From Symbiodinium natans (Eukaryota > Sar > Dinophyceae > Suessiales > Symbiodiniaceae): a stretch of 64,000 nt of DNA. Shown here one piece after another: positions 11,649-22,564 of this stretch (its first letter is position 1; each line of letters starts with the position of its first letter). Position numbers and translations under genes: made by a program. The notes below the pieces were generated by a model, which was not told the origin of the DNA, made no database searches, and was given only the letters and a program-made list of their open reading frames with translations. The stretch is from positions 27,501 through 91,500 of the forward strand of contig CAJNDS010002113.1 in the NCBI GenBank assembly GCA_905221605.1. Direction: 5' to 3'.

Positions 11649-11741
11649 TGGGGTTTAGGGTTTAGGGTTTAGGGTTTAGGGTTTAGGGTTTAGGGTTTAG
11701 GGTTTAGGGTTTAGGGTTTAGGGTTTAGGGTTTAGGGTTTA
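11649..11741 (+). repeat. TTTAGGG array embedded in an AT-rich repeat
   Basis: Thirteen perfect heptamers begin at AATAATATTGGGG and end at TTTAATATCCTC, splitting a sequence that at 9645-9830 is continuous. Confidence 0.9.
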
Positions 11742-12629
11742 ATATCCTCTTGGGTTTTATATAAACAAAATTAAACAATAATTCTCAAGGGGGATATAGC
11801 CACATGCTGGCCTTTCGCATCCACTCATCGTGCTCGGTCGATGCATTGAGCGACGGCAACTCCTCGAAGATGCCGCGCCTCTGCAGCAAAGGAGGTTCAG
11901 GTGATCGCTTTCGGGGCGGATGGGTTTGAGGGTTTCGGGTTTAGGGTTCAGGGTTTAGGGTTTATTGTCTAGGGTTAGGGTGATGCGCACCGCACCTTCT
12001 GCATTCCGCATAAGGGTCCACGGCAGCCGAAGGCAGCGCCACTGGCACCACCTCGCCAAGGGCACTACAGTGACTACAGGGAAGGAAGCCTCCGCGAATG
12101 CGGGTTCCCGTGGCCTCCTGGCGATCCTTGTTTGTCGGCGTACTGCGCAAGAGACAGGATCAAAGCTATTGCTGCCAGACGCCGAGTCTCGACTGAACGC
12201 AAGTGTCCGAGGCTCACTGGAGGACATCAGAAGCAACTTTTGTTAGCTTCACACTAGGCTCCCAGGTCCAGCACTAACTTCCATAAAACCCCAAACCCTA
12301 AACCCTGAAGCCTAAACCCTAAACCCTAAACCCCCCCGCTCTTCTTCTCTTGGCAGCTCCGGACTCAGCGCCTGTGAGATCGCGGCCTTGTCGGGGCCTC
12401 CTTTCCAGAGCAGTCCTGAGAAAGGGGCGCCAGCTACTGTATTCTTATTATTATTTTTGTTATCATTTTTATTATTATTCCTATTATTCTTTTTGTTATT
12501 AATACTATCAAAAATGTTCATATTAGTAGTATGTCTTTTCAATATTACTGTTCTAATTCTTGTTCTTCTTAGTTGCCACCTGAGGCTCTGCAAGCTGCCC
12601 CCCTGCCCAAAGCCTTCAACTTTTTGAAC

Positions 12630-12955
12630 GCTATTTGACATTTAATAATATGAATAATATTGATAATATTCACAATATCAAGAATATTAATAATTTTGAT
12701 AGTAATATTAATAATATTAATAATATTAATAATATTAATATTATAAATAATATTAATAATATTAATAATATTAATAATATTAATAATATTAATAATATTA
12801 ATAATATTAATAATATTTATAATATTAATAATATTTATAATATTAATAATATGATTAATATTAATAATATGATTAATATTAATAATATTAATAATATGAA
12901 TAATATTAATAATATTGATAATATTAATAACATTGATAATATTAATCATATTAAT
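12630..12955. repeat. AAT/ATT microsatellite (AATATTAAT units)
   Basis: Over 300 nt of AATATTAATAATATT-type repeats, palindromic, with long open frames of Ile/Asn on both strands that are repeat artefacts. It lies immediately 3' of the exon at 12958-13073 and so probably in an intron or the 3' flank of that gene. Confidence 0.95.
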
Positions 12956-12957
12956 AA

Positions 12958-14580
12958 GAGTCTCCTCGATTTTGGTGACGGATCCGCTCAGGACCCTCGT
13001 GATGCCCAGCTCATCGAGCAGCTCGGGTGTGACCTCCAAATCGCGCACTGCACCCCGCAGCACTTCCATCCACACCCACCCACACACACACACCCGCGGT
13101 GTAGGGTTTAGGGTTTAGGGTTTAGGGTTTAAGGTTTAGGGTTCAGTGTTCAGGGTTTAGGGTTTAGGGTTTAGGGTTCAGGGTTCAGGGTTCAGGGTTC
13201 AGGGTTCAGGGTTTGGCCTCCCAGGGAGCCTGCTCCAGGATGGTGGCGGCCTTACCAGCACAAGTACAGCCGCAGTTGAACTCCACTCTGGGGAAGTAAA
13301 TCCCCTCCCCCGAATATTAAGCCCCCTAAACCCTAAACCCTAAACCCTAAACCCTAAACCATACACCCTAAACCCTAAACCCTAAACCCTAAACCCTAAA
13401 CCCTAAACCCTAAACCCTAAACCCTAAACCCTAAACCCTAAACCCTAAACCCTCCCCCCTATTCGGGGAGGGAAGTAGATTGAGAGATCAGCCCCCGAGG
13501 CCCCGGCCCAGGGCTTTCGTCTGAGACGGCCGACTCTGGCAGCGTAGCACTCTGGTGGCCTCCCATGGCTTGGAGGATCTGGTCACTACAATAACATGAT
13601 CTTGCAACAGATATTTTGGTACTCTATATGGGTGTTTGTCCCTTTTGGGGTACCCTAAATATTAGGTGCCGTGTTTTTTAGGGACCCAAACAGAGAAAGG
13701 CCAAGGGGCCAGGAGCCGACAGCGACTTGATGGCACTCGTCGCCTTCCGCCGGGCAGCACGTCGTGGCATGGGTACTTGTAAGTAGTGTTCTTCAAGTAG
13801 AGAAACGATGGCTAAATCCGTAAGGCCCCGGCTGTGCACTCCAACGATAAGGTGGTCAGCTATCTGGTGGGCTTCGCGAAGAATGTGGGCCTCCATTTCG
13901 CCCCCGGACACCGTGCTTGGAGGTTCATGGGTAGTAGGGTTATAAGTACCCTGAGGTTATAGCCAGTTATAGTTACATTTACCCTACTTGTGACCCCACG
14001 TATGCCAGTACCCATGAACCTTCAAGTACGCAAAGGCTCTGAGCACAGGCCTGCGCATCATGCAGGAAGCACCATGAACCGTCGACATAGACAACGGTGG
14101 CGCCTTGTCTGGTCGTCTTATGGTGCACAGATAAGGCACCTAAACCCTACACCCCGTAAATCCCCCTAAACCCTAACCCCAAAAAAAACCCAAAACCCTA
14201 AACCCTCAATGCTTGTCATGTGGCCTCGCGCGGAGGCCTCCCACGGCATTTCCAGACTGCAGCAGGCGGTCACCTCGGCAAAGTCTGCTGTGCTTTGCAC
14301 CTCGTGTAGAACGTCTTGGAGCGCTACAGGGCTCAGGATTTAGGGTTTAGGGCCCTAAACCCTAAACCCTAAACCCTAAACCCTAAACCCTAAACCCTAA
14401 ACCCTAAACCCTAAACCCTAAACCCTAAACCCTAAACCCTAAACCCTAAACCCTAAACCCTAAACCCTAAACGGATGAGGTAGGGAAGGACAAGATCTGA
14501 TACGATCTGGAGCGCAAAACGAGCCGTAAGCCGGTCTGGGCACCCAACAGAGCTGCGGAAGCCTCGAGCATGCGGCGCAA
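12958..14580 (-). CDS. CTP:phosphoethanolamine cytidylyltransferase-like gene (ECT/PCYT2 family)
   Basis: Three minus-strand exons recall the second nucleotidyltransferase domain of PCYT2/ECT: 14051-14105 (ATVVYVDGSWCFLHDAQ, the DG..D..H.GH strand), 13830-13912 (EAHILREAHQIADHLIVGVH, matching the A..LGD.LIVGVHSD segment) and 12958-13073 (RDLEVTPELLDELGITRVL, matching the P..VT.ELL....I..V..G segment). The enzyme makes CDP-ethanolamine for phosphatidylethanolamine. Likely upstream exons are 14215-14338 (ALQDVLHEVQSTADFAEV) and 14480-14580 (LEASAALLGAQTGLRLVL). The second His of HxGH is not evident (HDAQ is seen), which could mean a wrong splice model or a degenerate site. A family A introner lies between the first two core exons. 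The 12958-13073 exon alone also resembles a TFIIS N-domain. Confidence 0.5.
13325..13453 (-). repeat. CCCTAAA array, about 18 units, with inverted flanks
   Basis: Near-perfect heptamers with one variant, ACCATACACCC. Flanked by AAGTAAATCCCCTCCCCCGA (13300) and CCCCTATTCGGGGAGGGAAGTAGA (13456-13480), which are partial inverted complements, so the array may have expanded inside a small TIR element. Confidence 0.9.
13916..14028. mobile_element. Family A introner between two cytidylyltransferase exons
   Basis: Ends CTTGGAGGTTCATGGGTA and TACCCATGAACCTTCAAGTA. On the minus strand the exon at 14051-14105 is followed by GTACTTGAAGG (a GT donor within or beside the element) and the element ends CTCCAAG just before the next exon, so the element itself can serve as the intron. 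Confidence 0.85.
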
Positions 14581-15168
14581 GGGGGGGGGTGGGGGGGTTA
14601 GGTAGGGTTTAGGGTTTAGGGTTTAGGGTTTAGGGTTTAGGGTTTAGGGTTTAGGGTTTAGGGTTTAGGGTTTAGGGTTTAGGGTTTAGGGTTTAGGGTT
14701 AGGTTTAGGGTTTAGGGTTTAGGGTTTAGGGTTTAGGGTTTAGGGTTTAGGGTTTAGGGTTTAGGGTTTAGGGTTTAGGTTAGGGTTTAGGGTTTAGGGT
14801 TTAGGGTTTTAGGGTTTAGGGTGGTTTAGGGTTTAGGTTTAGGGTTTAGGGTTTAGGGTTTAGGGTTTAGGGTTTAGGGTTTAGGTTTAGGGTTTAGGGT
14901 TTAGGGTTTAGGGTTTAGGGTTTAGGGTTTAGGGTTTAGGGTTTAGGGTTTAGGGTTTAGGGTTTAGGGTTTAGGGTTTAGGGTTTAGGGTTTAGGGTTT
15001 AGGGTTTAGGGTTTAGGGTTTAGGGTTTAGGGTGGGTTTATGGTTTAGGGTTTAGGGTTGGTTTAGGGTTTAGGGTTTAGGCTTTAGGCTTTAGGCTTTG
15101 GGCTTTGGGCTTTGGGCTTTAGGCTTTAGGCTTTAGGCTTTAGGCTTTAGGCTTTAGGCTTTAGGGGT
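14338..15168. repeat. Head-to-head telomeric arrays and the longest TTTAGGG array
   Basis: At 14338-14353 two TTTAGGG units meet about 17 CCCTAAA units through GGGTTTAGGGCCCTAAACCC (head-to-head). After a 100-nt coding-like island, 14598-15168 holds about 570 nt of TTTAGGG with several units shortened or extended by one or two bases. It ends in TTTAGGC and TTTGGGC variants repeated in blocks. Confidence 0.95.
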
Positions 15169-15849
15169 CCGCCAATTCGGGGTGCCCATTTTTGGGTGGC
15201 GCCTACGAGAAGGATTTTGTATGTTGGAGGAAAATGAAGGGGTGCCCTATTTTGGGAAATGCACATAGGAGGAGCGGGGGGGCTTCTTGGTTTTGGGGCT
15301 TCATGATTTTGGGGCGCTGCTTCCCAGGCGCATGCAAACCCCTAAACCCTAAACCACCCTACACCCTAAACCCTAACCCAAAACCCTAAACCCTAGACAC
15401 GAACCCTGAGCATCGCGGTCCTTCAAGCTCTTTCTGCGCTGAGAGTCGCCGACGATCCCGGAATTGATCCCACCTGTGAGGCCCCTATTGTTGTTTAGGG
15501 TTTAGGGTTTAGGGTTTGGGGTTTGGGGTTTAGGGTTTAGGGTTTAGGGGGCTCAGGGTTGGGAATCAGGGAGTAGCTACCCTACCCTATACAATTCCTT
15601 AAAGGGGTAGATAGGGGGTTAGGTTTGAAGCACCTGCTTCCCCGAATGTCCCTTGTAAGCACTAGAAAGCTACGAAGGAATGACACTTTCAGGGTTTTGG
15701 GGTGTAGAGGAATCCAAGCCGAAAGCCTCATCAGCGCGAGAGAGACCTTCTGCTTCAGCGCCTGTGAGCAAAGGTACCAAGATGTATGCTAGTGAGCAAT
15801 ACATCCAAGTACCAAGTTTCCGAGACCCTAAACCCTAAACCCTAAACCC

Positions 15850-16173
15850 CAAACCTTTTGTCCAACATCTGGCAACCCCGTAATGCCGCGCAATGAGCCA
15901 TCATCAGTGAGTTGAAGAGGACCGTCTTGTAGCTCATGATCCAGACCTTGGAGGCCCACGCGGCCCACGCAAAAGCGCGCGGCGGTCGAGCTTGCTCATG
16001 GAGATATAAAACGTATGCACATATACATATCATCTACATCTACGTCTACATCTACATCGACATATACATATACATATATATATATATATACATACACATA
16101 TACACAGATACACATATATACATATATACATATATACATATATACATATATACATATATACATATATACATAT

Positions 16174-16209
<36 letters not shown>

Positions 16210-16396
16210 TGTGTGTGTGTATGTAGGAGTTGAGGCCTCGACGCCTTGATAAAGACCAAGCCATCCACTTTTCCGCACGATCTCGGCCTCGGCGATGGCG
16301 GCTCCCCTACTCCGCAAGGCCGATCCCGCAATGCCAGCGCATGTTTAGAGGTTGCTCAGGCTTAGGGTTTAGGGTTTAGGGTTTAGGGTTTAGGGT

Positions 16397-16435
<39 letters not shown>

Positions 16436-19400
16436 GGTTTAGGGTTTAGGGTTTAGGGCTGAGGGTTTAAGAGGTTTAGGGGGTTTAGGGGTTTAAACTA
16501 TGAGGTGGCGGCGAGCATGCCCCACAAGCCCAGGTGGTTGCCGCCAGTTGTCTGAATGACGGCCTCTGGCAGCTTTGGTTGCCAGGGGTGCTGACACCTA
16601 CTCGGAGGTTCATGGGCAGTTCTAAGTAGGGCTATTTGTACCCTACATGAGGCCATAACCAGATATAGTGAGAGCTACCCAAACCTCTATAACCCCAAGC
16701 AGAGCTACCCAAGTAGGGGACCGAGGCCACGGTGCAAACACACGAGGGGCAACGGTGGCCTTTGCGCGAATCAGGGGGTAGGTCAGGAGCGTGGCGACAG
16801 CTTTCGACACCCCCGAGATCCAAAACCTGGCGCTGAGCAGGGCTACACTCCCCAGACTAAAACTTAGGGGTTTAGGGTTTAGGGTTTAGGGTTCAGGGTT
16901 CAGGGTTCAATACTCAGGGTTTCTGGGTTAAGCCTTTCCCCGCGGTGACGGCCGGTCCCTGCAACGGAAAAATGAGCCGGCCCGGCATGTCTGCGGAGGT
17001 CAAGTGAGAGTTGGAGGCCCTGTCCCGCACCGCCTGGTGTGCTTCTCAGCAGGTTCAGGGCTTTTGGGGTTTGGGGTTTGGAGTTTAGGGTTTAGGAGGG
17101 TAGGGTTCAAGGCTTTTGGGGCCAGCGTTTCTCCCTTCAAGACAAGGAAGGCCTTGATGAGATCGGAAAGCTTGCCGACCTCAAGTAGTTCTCTGATATG
17201 CAGATCCTGTAATCCGGCACCCCTCTAGTACTTGGAGGTTCATGGGTACTTATCATTTATAAGTCGACTGCTAACCTAGTTAGAGGACATAGGGGGCCTT
17301 ATAAGTAGAGTTATAATTGGGGCTACGAGTACCTATGAACGTCCAAGTAAGGATCTCCCTGAGGGAGACTCTGATTTCGAGAACTGCCCAAGAGAGCTCC
17401 AATCTCTGATCTCTGGGGCCGTGGGCCAACGTGAACATCAGGGCAGGGTTCAGCGAGAGCAGCAATGCCACCGGGAGCCTGCAGAAAGCCACCCTAAACC
17501 CTAAACCCTAAACCCTAAACCCTAAACCCTAAACCCTGAACCCTTAAACCCTAAACCCTAAACCCTAAACCCCCCTCTCTCCCCCGCAACCACGCATGCC
17601 ACCCTCGCCATAGCTCCGCGGCTCCTCCGGTACCTGGCACACGCGCCGTTATGCACTCACCAAGAACAGCAACATAAGCCCTATTTGGGGTTTAGGGTTT
17701 AGGGTTTAGGGCTTAGGGCTTAGGGTTTAGGGTGCATGGGTTGGGTTTTGGGCCTAGGATCAGGTACAGGACGCAATGGGACGCAAGTGGGCGCACGGGC
17801 CATGCGGAGGAACGTGCTGAAGAAGCCTTTGGATGCGGGATCGGCCTCCGCAAATCAGCGCAGACTTGCATCCACACAAGTACACGAGCACACGTGGGGG
17901 TTTCCGAAATTAGGGGGTACCTTATTGGGGTCCTCAGCATGGAGGGAATCCTACTATTTGGGGTGTTTCTTATGGGTCCATTATTTCGTAAAACCCCCAC
18001 ATGGGAAAAAGATCTGGGTCTCCCCAACGCGGCCTGATTCACGTTGGCAACGACATCAAAAGGTGTCGTCAAGATTCGATTGAACCTGTCCAGCGCTGGC
18101 CCTGTTGCCCGACACCCTAACCACCGGGAAGCCCAAACCCGCCAAACACTCGCAAGTCATCATGGGGGGATCTAGATCCTAAAAAGTAGCTGCCCCTATT
18201 AAGGGCTCGCCCTAAACCCTACTTGGAGGTTCATGGTACTTATTAACCAATTATAACTGTACTTATAACTGTACTTATAACCATATTAGGGGCACTTAAG
18301 GGGCTTATAAGTGGGCTATAAGTACAGTTATGAATGGCGAATAAGTACCATGAACCTCCAAGTAAACCCTAAACCCCGAACCCTAAATAAACCTGAACCC
18401 TAAACCCTAAACCGCATCCGTACCACTGTTCGGGTGTGGGCAAGAAGGCCAAGCAAGCAACTGCTGCGCGAGCATGTTGACGACCAGGGCGGCAATGGTC
18501 CCCAGCCTTTGCAGGCGCAGGGGTTTGGGGGTTTTGGGCTTGTTTAGGTTTAGGGTTGAGAGTTTTGGGTTCAGGGTTGAGGGCATGGAGCTCTCTAATC
18601 CCTAAACCCTAAGCCCTAAACCCTAAACTCTAAACACTAAACCCTAAACCCTAAACCCTAAACCCTAAACCCGCACCGCCTCAGCTCAGGCCCACACTTT
18701 TCGCAGGACGGCTCATGGACCCGAAGCTGACGCAGGCTGAGTTGCACGAAGACCGTCTGCCAAACGAAGAAGCCAACCTCAACGGGAGTTTAGGGTTTGG
18801 GGTTTAGGGTTTGGAGTTTAGGGTTTGAGGTTTAGGGTTTGGAGTTAGGGTTTGGGGTTTTAGGGTAGGGTTTAGAAGTGTGGGGGGGTTTCGGGTGTTC
18901 GGGTTCAGGGGTTAGGGCCCAGGGAGAATTTAGGGTTGCTGGCGCTGCAGGCATCAGGGAATCTTGAATGAGTCCCGCACATTGGAGGTGATGGTCTGAA
19001 TCAACCGCCTGTGGCGAATCTGCATTCGGGAGACCTTTGGTAACTCCAAGGACGGTACACTGGACTGGAGCCCCCCCCCTCTCTCCCCACCAAAAAGAGG
19101 ATCCTGAACGCTACGTGAACTCGCCTAAACCGGGATAGTCAGTCGACTTCTAGATCCTTGTAGGGGTCCCCGGGTCACAGCCCGCCCCCACCCACCCACC
19201 CGGCGCGCACCCGAGCAAGCCCTTGTAGAGGCCGCCCAGACCCTGCTGTTGAAGCAAACGCTTCCTGAGGCGGGGCCGCAGGCTGCACTCAGCCACAACA
19301 GAGCTCAGGGTCTACTTGGAGGTTCATGGGTAGGTATAAGTGTAGGGTTGCAAGCATAGGTACTACCCATGAACCTTCAAGCAGGGTTTAGGTGTAAGCG

Positions 19401-19850
19401 AGCTGGGCCCTGGGCGCAACCAAGGCAGCCTTAGCGAAAATCGCACAACATGTGCTCGAAGACTCCAAGGATTCTTGAGGGCGGGTGCCACAATCTAGTT
19501 GTAATAGTAACGATTGCAATATTTTGGGGTATATGAGGGGACCCCTGTGCATAATCAAGAAGGGATTGAATCTGAAGCATGGGTCCCCAGGGCTCTTTGC
19601 TATGGTCGAGTATAGATAAAGTATAGTATAATATAGTATAGTATTGTATTGTATCGTGTAGTATAACATCGCATCGTCCTTAATTAAAGATCACAAAGGC
19701 CCGTGACACTGATGACTACAGCTTCCCTACCTGGAATCCTCGCCGCCCCCATGCAGCCTTCACGCTAGCTGGATAAGCCCCGCGCGGATCCTCCATACAC
19801 TTGCTGCTGAAGCTTGATGGTATCAATCCTGATCTGCACCAGCACTTTGC
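15850..19850 (-). CDS. Peroxisomal solute carrier, SLC25A17/PMP34 type (mitochondrial carrier family)
   Basis: At least ten minus-strand exons follow the order of PMP34, a six-helix carrier that exchanges CoA, FAD, NAD and nucleotides across the peroxisomal membrane. Exons: 19789-19850 ([11 protein letters not shown], repeat 1 signature region), 19202-19305 ([16 protein letters not shown]), 18440-18522 ([12 protein letters not shown]) then 18034-18088 ([14 protein letters not shown], repeat 2 signature), 17775-17855 ([16 protein letters not shown]), 17410-17480 ([17 protein letters not shown], the NPA..F motif), 17135-17208 ([16 protein letters not shown]), 16750-16835 ([18 protein letters not shown], repeat 3 signature), 16230-16300 ([17 protein letters not shown]) and 15860-15985 ([18 protein letters not shown], last helix). 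Other exon candidates are 19391-19460 ([15 protein letters not shown]), 18960-19022 and 16505-16563. The last exon ends ACAAAAG/GTTTGGGG, so the donor GT lies inside a telomere-like repeat. Five TIR elements and an ATAC microsatellite occupy its introns. Confidence 0.75.
15990..16215. repeat. ATATAC/TATACAT microsatellite
   Basis: About 200 nt of ATACATATAT and TACATC units, giving artefactual Tyr/Ile ORFs on both strands. It lies between the last two carrier exons, that is, in an intron. Confidence 0.95.
16360..16490 (+). repeat. TTTAGGG array with TTGAGGG block
   Basis: Five TTTAGGG units, six TTGAGGG units in a row, then TTTAGGG and longer variants. An intron of the carrier gene. Confidence 0.9.
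16599..16704. mobile_element. Family A introner copy in the carrier gene
   Basis: Left end TACTCGGAGGTTCATGGGCA; right end decayed to GAGCTACCCAAGTA. Located between the carrier exons at 16505-16563 and 16750-16835. Confidence 0.7.
17229..17349. mobile_element. Family A introner copy in the carrier gene
   Basis: Ends TACTTGGAGGTTCATGGGTA and TACCTATGAACGTCCAAGTA with core CCTTATAAGTAGAGTTATAA. Located between the exons at 17135-17208 and 17410-17480. Confidence 0.85.
17493..17572 (-). repeat. CCCTAAA array in a carrier intron
   Basis: Eleven units beginning 13 nt upstream (in the sense direction) of the acceptor TTCTGCAG of the NPA-motif exon. In the sense strand it reads TTTAGGG. Confidence 0.9.
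17896..18000 (+). mobile_element. Family B introner copy in the carrier gene
   Basis: Opens GGGGGTTTCCGAAATTAGGG and closes TTATTTCGTAAAACCCCC, imperfect inverted complements. It sits between the exons at 17775-17855 and 18034-18088. Confidence 0.8.
18220..18364. mobile_element. Family A introner, best-preserved copy
   Basis: Left TACTTGGAGGTTCATGGTAC, right GTACCATGAACCTCCAAGTA: perfect 20-nt inverted complements. The complementarity continues inward (TTATTaACCAATTATAAC against GTTATGAATGGCGAATAA). Core GGGGCACTTAAGGGGCTTAT. Located between the carrier exons at 18034-18088 and 18440-18522. Used here as the family reference. Confidence 0.9.
19313..19383. mobile_element. Family A introner, minimal copy (71 bp)
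   Basis: Ends TACTTGGAGGTTCATGGGTA and TACCCATGAACCTTCAAGCA with a core of only about 30 nt. Between the carrier exons at 19202-19305 and 19391-19460, leaving an intron hardly longer than the element. Confidence 0.85.
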
Positions 19851-20272
19851 AAAGCTCTCACTTCTCCCTCCTGCAAGCCTAAACCCTAAACCCTAAACCC
19901 TCAACCCTCAACCCTAAACCCTAAACCCTAACCCTAAACCCTAAGCATCTGTTGGCCCGGACGGGAAGAGAATGGCTTCAGCCCCAACCGAGCCTCAAGT
20001 GCAGCATTTCACATCATGACCTCTCACACCTTGCAGACCCTGCCGAGGCTTCCGCTGACAAGTCCGGAACGGACCTTTGAAGCTCATATAGAATATCGTA
20101 TAGTACAGCACAATAAACACATGAGATCATAAGATACAGTATCATGACATAACATCGTACACAACACAAACGCAACAGAGTGACCTATCATACCATGTAG
20201 ATTCATCCAGTGTAGCATCATATAGTATGACAGATCAGAATGCGATGCACCAGAGCATACTCACGTGGATCT

Positions 20273-21375
20273 GGCTCCGCAAGCACGCCGAAAGCCGTCT
20301 CCTTGGGTTCCGGCCTCTTGCCAAACCTTCTCAGTATGGTATTCACAGTCACGTGCATCACGCAATGGAGGTTTCCCAAAACAGGGGCGCCCCTATATAT
20401 ATATATATATTATCTATATATCCCCCCAAAAGACTACAGTGACTGTATGCCTGACTATAGGGACACCCCTAAAGAGTACCCCCATGCTTTGGGAGACCCC
20501 CCCAGATTGCTTGAAAGCTGCGCCGGGCCTTCTCCCACACGGACCCGGATGCCATGGCAGAGTCTAATTAAAGGGCTTCTGAACCTTAAACCCTAAACCC
20601 TAAACCCTAAACTCTAAACCCTAAACCTTTGTTAGTGCACGCGAATCCTCAGGAGCACCACAGTACGTCCATTGAGCTGAGGCTGGTAGTCTAGGGCAGT
20701 TTTTTGGTTCATTGTTCAGTGTCCGATGTGTCAATGATATCGCCTGCTTGCAGCAGAACCAGCATGCCACAGAACCTGCACTGCAGCACCTGCATAAGGC
20801 CATCCCTTTGCGCACCACTGGAACATGAGCTCTCCATCTAACTGCAAAAATGGCCACTTGGCCGGCCGCCTTGTCATTCATGAACACCATTAGTGTCAAG
20901 CCGCTACTCTTTTGCCACTCCGGATTTCCGCGCACCAACTCACGATATGAGCCTCTGGTGCTGGCGCGGCTTGGCACTGCCATCTCCAGGTCACGCAGAT
21001 TCGCCATCGCCGACTATGCTCTGAAAGAAAAGTATAAAAGCTCTGCATAAGTCAAACTGAAGTTGTCGAATCGCGTCATTCTTTGTGAGCCGTGCCATGT
21101 TTGCTTCAAGTCTCGCTTGGAGGACTGCCCGGCTTTCATCCGAAAAGCTCGGGACAAGCTGTAAGCATCACAAGTTCCGAACCACGCCACTCAACCAGCC
21201 ATGTACTCACGTCTTCAGACAGCAGCAAGTACCACAGAGTGTCAAGACTATCCGGATTCCCGCACCATGAAGCATGTTGCATGTTGAGCGATGTACTCAC
21301 GGAGATCTTGAAACCAACACAACTGCGAAAGACATCGAAAGCTTGCAGACTCTCCTTTTCCCTGAGCCCAGCTCG
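20273..21375 (-). CDS. Unrecognised multi-exon gene with consensus GTGAGT donors
   Basis: Minus-strand exons in order: about 21306-21370 (SLQAFDVFRSCVGFKIS then GTGAGTACATCG), 21209-21290 (NPDSLDTLWYLLLSED then GTGAGTACATGG), 21059-21160 (LVPSFSDESRAVLQARLEA, ending DAIRQLQ), 20850-20990 (GSYRELVRGNPEWQKSSG and LTLMVFMNDKAAGQVAIF), 20640-20700 (DYQPQLNGRTVVLLRIRVH) and 20273-20365 (TVNTILRRFGKRPEPKETAF, then CCAC/GTGAGTATGC). The repeated canonical donors and clean frames make coding likely. I do not recognise the protein. Donor consensus is cleaner here than in the telomere-array-rich genes. Confidence 0.55.
20366..20500. mobile_element. Possible TIR element with AT microsatellite (related to family B?)
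   Basis: GGTTTCCCAAAACAGGGGCG at the left and CCCATGCTTTGGGAGACCCC at the right are weak inverted complements around a TATATA tract. It directly abuts the exon at 20273-20365, so an intron-forming element is possible. Boundaries uncertain. Confidence 0.35.
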
Positions 21376-22564
21376 CCTTCTCTGAATTCTCGGCTTCAAG
21401 CTCAGACTTCGGAATCTTAAGCTGCCGTTTCCACAGCCCCAAAGGCCAAATATTTTGGGGGCACCCCCAAGAAAAGAAGGGTTTAGGGTTTAGGGTTCAG
21501 GGCTTAGGGTTCAGGGCTGTGACGATAGCAGCACCCGCTCCTTCTTCCCCTAGCCTAATCACCCACCCGTCACAGGTCTGGCTGATGCAGACTTTGGCCC
21601 AGCAGCCTGTGTCCTCAAGGAGGCACGGATCGCATGTGACGAATGTATTGTTATGTTTATGTATATCCTGAACAATAGTTGCAAATTATAGTTGAAACTA
21701 TTTTCTGATTCGTGTAACTATACAAAGATGCTATACAAAATCCGCCGAGGCCTCGGGCCGAAGGTGTATAGGTTGTGAGAACAGGCACCCCCCTCCAAAT
21801 CCTCCCCCCGCACCCAAAACCCCTTTTTTTGCCTCAAATGGGTACCCCCCCCTGGGAAACCGGGGTCCGCAAGCGCACAGTTCGCCAGGAATAGAGGCAG
21901 TTGAAGCCCGTCCCAGCAGGGCCCCCCCGCCCTCCCACGCCCCCCCCAACCCCACGTCAGGCTCAAAGCCAAAGCCCCCTCCCCCCCTCCCCCCCCCCTT
22001 CTCCCTCCGGGCCTGGCTCAACTTTACGATCAACCGTCTCAACCCTCAACCTTCAACCTTGAACCTTGAACCTTGAACCCTAAACCCAAAAAAACCCTAA
22101 ACCGCAAACCAAGAACCTTGAGCAAGCCCTCAACCCTAAACTAACCCTCAACCCTAAACCCCAAACCATAAACCACAAACCCGGAACCCTAAACCCTAGA
22201 CCCAACCCTTATTGCTTGGGGTCCAGCGACTTGGGCGCTGCGGAATCACCATGCTCACGTGGATGCGCTGGGCCGAGCCGAGGCGGGTCGCGTAGCGTTA
22301 AAATTACACTCTACTATATTCTACCTGGTGCACACAGCTCACTGTTTCCAGTTTCCAGCCAGCAAAACCAGTTCTGGTACTAAAATGGGCATATGTCCTG
22401 GGGTTGACGTGTGCGGCGACAGATAAATTCGCGACCTCACGGTGATCTGAGGAAGAGAGCCACCCACACTCCAGGCTCTGGAGCTCAAGATGTCTGGGTC
22501 GTCTGCATGGCTTGCCGGACCTGAAACCACAAAGACCCTAAACCCTAAACCCTAAACCCCTCTG

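Noticed and set aside
12958-13073. TFIIS N-terminal domain, with a zinc ribbon at 11.99-12.11 kb (CSHC and CRRC)
   Set aside because: The neighbouring exons fit a cytidylyltransferase better, and the CxxC spacing (21 residues) and surrounding residues do not match the TFIIS ribbon.
12635-13111. Asn/Ile-rich ORFs on both strands
   Set aside because: They are translations of the AAT/ATT microsatellite; only the small minus-strand exon at 12958-13073 has protein-like composition.
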